64,000 bases of DNA from Nocardia otitidiscaviarum NBRC 14405 (GTDB lineage Bacteria > Actinomycetota > Actinomycetes > Mycobacteriales > Mycobacteriaceae): contig NZ_BAGD01000280.1 in the NCBI RefSeq assembly GCF_000308635.1, positions 1 through 64,000 on the forward strand. Direction: 5' to 3'. This document shows positions 61,442 to 64,000 of this stretch, one piece after another. Below the pieces are notes generated by a model, which searched no databases, was not told the origin of the DNA, and was given only the letters and a program-made list of their open reading frames with translations. The translations under genes and the position numbers were made by a program. Numbering within the stretch: the first letter of the stretch is position 1; every line of letters begins with the position of its first letter.

Positions 61442-62029
61442 CTACTTCGACTCAGCTTTCGGACTCACCCGCAGGTGCGCGCGTTCGCCCTGTTTGCCGA
61501 AGAGGCTGAGGAATTCGACCGGATTGTCGTCGGCCGGACCGAACCAGTGCGGGACGCGGGTGTCGAATTCGGCCGCCTCACCGGGGAGCATGACGAAATC
61601 GTGTTCGGCGAGGATGACGCGCAGGCGGCCATTGAGTACGTAGAGCCATTCGTAGCCCTCGTGGGTCTTGGGATCCGGATCGCCGCGGTGAGCATCGGGG
61701 GCGAGCACGAGCTTGTACGCCTGCACGCCGCCGGGGCGGCGGGTCAGCGGAATCATGGTCATGCCGTGCTGGGTGACCGGACGCAGGTGGACGCGCGGAT
61801 CGCCGGTGGGTGGGGCGCCGACCAGTTCGTCCAGGGTGACGCGGTGGGCCTTGGCCAGGGGCAGCAGCAGTTCGAGTGTGGGGCGGCGGGCACCGGATTC
61901 CAGGCGGGACAGGGTGCTCACCGAGATGCCGGTGGTGGCGGAGAGACCGGTGAGGGTGACATCGCGCTGTTTACGCAGGGCGCGCAGGCGGGGGCCGACC
62001 GCTTCCAGGGCCTGATCCAGGTCTTCCAT
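61442..62029 (-). CDS. XRE-cupin transcriptional regulator
   Basis: A 195-residue regulator: N-terminal XRE HTH (RLRALRKQRDVTLTGLSATTGISVSTLSRLESGARRPTLELLLPLAKAH) and a C-terminal cupin (THEGYEWLYVLNGRLRVILAEHDFVMLPGEAAEFDTRVPHWFGPADDNPVEFLSLF) that senses a small ligand. Start 62029 (MEDLDQALEAVG). It is divergent from the flavoprotein gene with an operator between. Confidence 0.92.
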   Translation of the reverse strand: MEDLDQALEAVGPRLRALRKQRDVTLTGLSATTGISVSTLSRLESGARRPTLELLLPLAKAHRVTLDELVGAPPTGDPRVHLRPVTQHGMTMIPLTRRPGGVQAYKLVLAPDAHRGDPDPKTHEGYEWLYVLNGRLRVILAEHDFVMLPGEAAEFDTRVPHWFGPADDNPVEFLSLFGKQGERAHLRVSPKAESK

Positions 62030-62037
62030 GCCTCCAG

Positions 62038-62054
62038 TTTGCCATAACGGCAAA
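62038..62054. promoter_or_regulatory. Operator dyad of XRE-cupin / flavoprotein pair
   Basis: TTTGCC, ATAAC, GGCAAA, a 17-bp dyad 8 bases upstream of the XRE-cupin start. It is followed by a second TTGCCG half-site. The adjacent regulator is the natural candidate ligand; autoregulation and control of the flavoprotein are inference. Confidence 0.6.
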
Positions 62055-62111
62055 GGAGCTTGCCGAAATCGCGGGTTCGGGCGCATGGTCGTCGGCGAGG
62101 AGGTGGTCTGG

Positions 62112-63056
62112 ATGACCGAATGGACCGGAAACTATGACGCGGTGGTGATCGGCGGCGGGGCCGCGGGACTGAACGGGGCGCTCATGCTGGCGCGCTCGCG
62201 GCGGTCGGTGCTGGTGGTCGACTCGGGAGCGCCGCGCAATGCCCCCGCCCACGCGGTGCACGGGCTGTTCGCGCGCGACGGCGTGCCGCCGCGGGAGCTG
62301 CTGCGGCGCGGCCGCGACGAGGTACGCGGCTACGGCGGCGAGATCGTCGACGACGAGGTTACGGCGGTGGCGCGCGTCGACGACGGTCTCGCGGTGACGC
62401 TGCGCGACGGCGGGACGGTGCGGGCGCGGCGACTGCTGGTGACCACCGGACTGGTCGACGAACTGCCCGAGATCGCGGGACTGCGCGAACGCTGGGGGCG
62501 CGAGGTGGTGCACTGCCCCTACTGCCACGGCTGGGAGGTGCGCGATCAGCCCATCGGTGTCATCGCCACCGGACCGATGTCGGTGCACGGCGCACTGCTG
62601 TTCCGGCAGTTGAGCGCCGATGTGGTGTTTCTCGCCAACGATCTGCCGTTGAGCGCGGACCAGCGGGAGGACTTGGCGGCGCGGGGAATCGAGGTCGTCG
62701 AGGGGGCGGTGGCCGCACTCGAGATCACCCAGGACCGGCTGACCGGTGTGCGGCTGGCCGATGGCACGCTCATCCCCCGCACCACGGTGGCGGTCGCCTC
62801 GCGCATGGTGGCGCGCGCCGAATTCCTCGCGGGCCTGGGCCTGACCGCGGTCGCCCACCCCTCCGGCATGGGCGAGCACATCCCCGCCGACCCGACCGGC
62901 CGCACCGAGGTGCCGGGCGTCTGGGCCGCGGGCAATGTCACCGACCTGTCCGCCCAGGTCGGCAGCGCCGCCGCCGCGGGCGCCATGGCCGGTGCGCAGA
63001 TCAACGCCGATCTGGTGGCCGAGGAGGTCCGCGCAGCCGTGGCCGCCCGCGTCTGA
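62112..63056 (+). CDS. Thioredoxin-reductase-like FAD/NAD(P) oxidoreductase
   Basis: A 314-residue flavoprotein: DAVVIGGGAAGLNGALMLARSRRSVLVVDSGAPRNAPAHAVHG, redox motif HCPYCHGWEVRDQP (a CxxC active site), and PGVWAAGNVTDLSAQVGSAAAAGAMAG at the end. It belongs to the ferredoxin/thioredoxin-reductase-like set. Start ATG 62112 is chosen because GGAGG lies 7 bases before it; reading from 62085 is also open. Probably repressed by the divergent XRE-cupin protein. Confidence 0.9.
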   Translation: MTEWTGNYDAVVIGGGAAGLNGALMLARSRRSVLVVDSGAPRNAPAHAVHGLFARDGVPPRELLRRGRDEVRGYGGEIVDDEVTAVARVDDGLAVTLRDGGTVRARRLLVTTGLVDELPEIAGLRERWGREVVHCPYCHGWEVRDQPIGVIATGPMSVHGALLFRQLSADVVFLANDLPLSADQREDLAARGIEVVEGAVAALEITQDRLTGVRLADGTLIPRTTVAVASRMVARAEFLAGLGLTAVAHPSGMGEHIPADPTGRTEVPGVWAAGNVTDLSAQVGSAAAAGAMAGAQINADLVAEEVRAAVAARV

Positions 63057-63296
63057 CTCGTCGCGGAGGAACGCGGGTCGGACCGCGCCCGGACGGTGCC
63101 GCCGCCGTTCGGGCGCGGCGCCCGTGTCCGAACGGCGCGCATCGGCTGGAGATGCGGGTGGTGCACGCGGGACGGACCACCCGATGCGAACCGGCGGGCG
63201 TGGAGTCGGCGCGCCGTGGTCGGCATTCCGGGTACGCGACATTGCCGGTGCGCATGTATGCCAGCCGAGTCGCGGCGGCGCAAGTGAGACAGCCGA

Positions 63297-63929
63297 CTAG
63301 TCGGGTTGCGGCAATCGCACGGCATCGGCGGGGATGTCCGGGACCGCTTCCACCACCACGGATTTCAGGGCCGGATCGGGCAGGAGCAAACGCCAGTCGC
63401 CGTGGGACCAGACGACTGTCTGAGTGTTTGCCGCAATGCTGTTGTCCGAGTAGATGCTGTACACGAGCAACTGCGCGCGATCCTCGGCGTAGGCGGTGAA
63501 CTTGTAGGCGGCGATGCGGGGAGCCAGTTCCGCGGAGGCGGGTTGGGTGACCGAGATCCGGGCGCGGGCCAGCACCCATTCGTCCTTGCCGGGGCCGGGT
63601 ACGAGGGTCTGCGCGGCGATCTTCGACCAGGTGGCGTCGGGGGCCAGGGAGATGCGGACGGTGTGGTGGATGGCGGCCAACGCCGCACCCTGCGGGGTGT
63701 GCGAATAGCCCAGGGCGGCCTCGGCTACGCGGGTGGGACCGTCCTTGCCGCCGAAGGGAAGTCGCACACCCTGCCAGGTCTCCCAGTGGATGTCGGCCGG
63801 TGGCCGGTTCGGGTCGGGGGGCGCCGAGGTGGGTGCGGAGGATGGGGTGTCGGAGAGGCCGCAGGCGGCGGCGGTGACCAGTGTCAGCAGGAGCAGCGCC
63901 GTTCGCTGGCGGATTGCTGATAGGCGCAC
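63297..63929 (-). CDS. Lipoprotein of unknown function
   Basis: A 210-residue lipoprotein. Signal LSAIRQRTALLLLTLVTAAACGL with lipobox AAAC, then a Ser/Pro-rich linker (SDTPSSAPTSAPPDPNRPPAD) and a folded domain of about 160 residues. GTG 63929 follows AGGGGAGG. I do not know the family; a small extracellular domain is likely. The 240 bases downstream (63057-63296) hold no gene that I can support. Confidence 0.8.
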   Translation of the reverse strand: MRLSAIRQRTALLLLTLVTAAACGLSDTPSSAPTSAPPDPNRPPADIHWETWQGVRLPFGGKDGPTRVAEAALGYSHTPQGAALAAIHHTVRISLAPDATWSKIAAQTLVPGPGKDEWVLARARISVTQPASAELAPRIAAYKFTAYAEDRAQLLVYSIYSDNSIAANTQTVVWSHGDWRLLLPDPALKSVVVEAVPDIPADAVRLPQPD

Positions 63930-64000
63930 GAGCCTCCCCTTCGCGGATCGGGGCGCTGATGAAAGGTGTTGCGGGGCACGGCTGCCGCGCACTCCCGCCG

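Overview
The window is high-GC actinobacterial chromosome. Lineage signs are small secreted proteins, SARP/AfsR-type and LuxR-type regulators, a TerD fusion, a P450 of unusual type, a DNA ligase D-like polymerase and densely packed GC-rich genes. Nocardia or a close relative fits best; this is inferred from gene content, not from a marker gene. No rRNA or CRISPR array is visible.

Positions 1-26 kb are chromosomal background: a broken LuxR-family (LAL) regulator entering from the left edge; a divergent hsp20/merR pair with a 20-bp palindrome and a CIRCE-like box between them; a LigD-type polymerase-domain protein; a TetR-LolD-FtsX export cassette with its own operator; GtrA; a P450 lacking the ExxR arginine; small secreted proteins; a double-TerD protein beside a 41/43-bp tandem repeat and a family A DNA polymerase; a decayed crotonase; a flavoprotein with a TPR/LuxR regulator; and a giant SARP regulator coupled to an SRPBCC gene and divergent from SnoaL-like and cupin genes.

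Positions 26-32.4 kb hold two tRNA clusters, Val(CAC) plus Gly-Cys-Val(GAC) and then Gly-Val(GAC). Between them lie an enoyl-reductase-like gene with TetR, an SDR and a membrane-anchored pseudokinase.

The 3' end of the second tRNA-Val(GAC) starts an integrated element of about 20.7 kb (32322-53071), bounded by a 30-bp direct repeat. It carries a tyrosine integrase, an Xis-like HTH protein, an FtsK/TraB-like DNA translocase, a replication-relaxation protein, ParB-like and DUF2637-like proteins, SSB and many small genes in one long minus-strand operon. This is the layout of an actinomycete integrative and conjugative element that moves double-stranded DNA. Its left part is composite. A decayed SprT-like gene plus operator (32.4-33.1 kb) is repeated intact at 35.6-36.4 kb, each copy preceded by the tRNA terminator sequence. 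This suggests two elements accreted in tandem and the inner att decayed.

Between and after those copies sit AT-richer cargo genes: (a) a four-gene operon with small helical WXG100-like proteins and a lipoprotein (33.3-35.6 kb), and (b) a two-gene SLATT membrane effector plus CD-NTase module (37.7-39.1 kb), a probable CBASS-like abortive-infection system. Cargo (b) is preceded by a 1-kb noncoding near-palindrome of nested hairpins (36.46-37.50 kb), the most unusual structure in the window.

From 53.1 kb the chromosome resumes: AraC, VOC and UvrA2-type genes directly at attR, a DUF3754/TMEM143-type protein, a Ktr potassium uptake pair, an XRE-cupin regulator divergent from a thioredoxin-reductase-like flavoprotein, and a lipoprotein.
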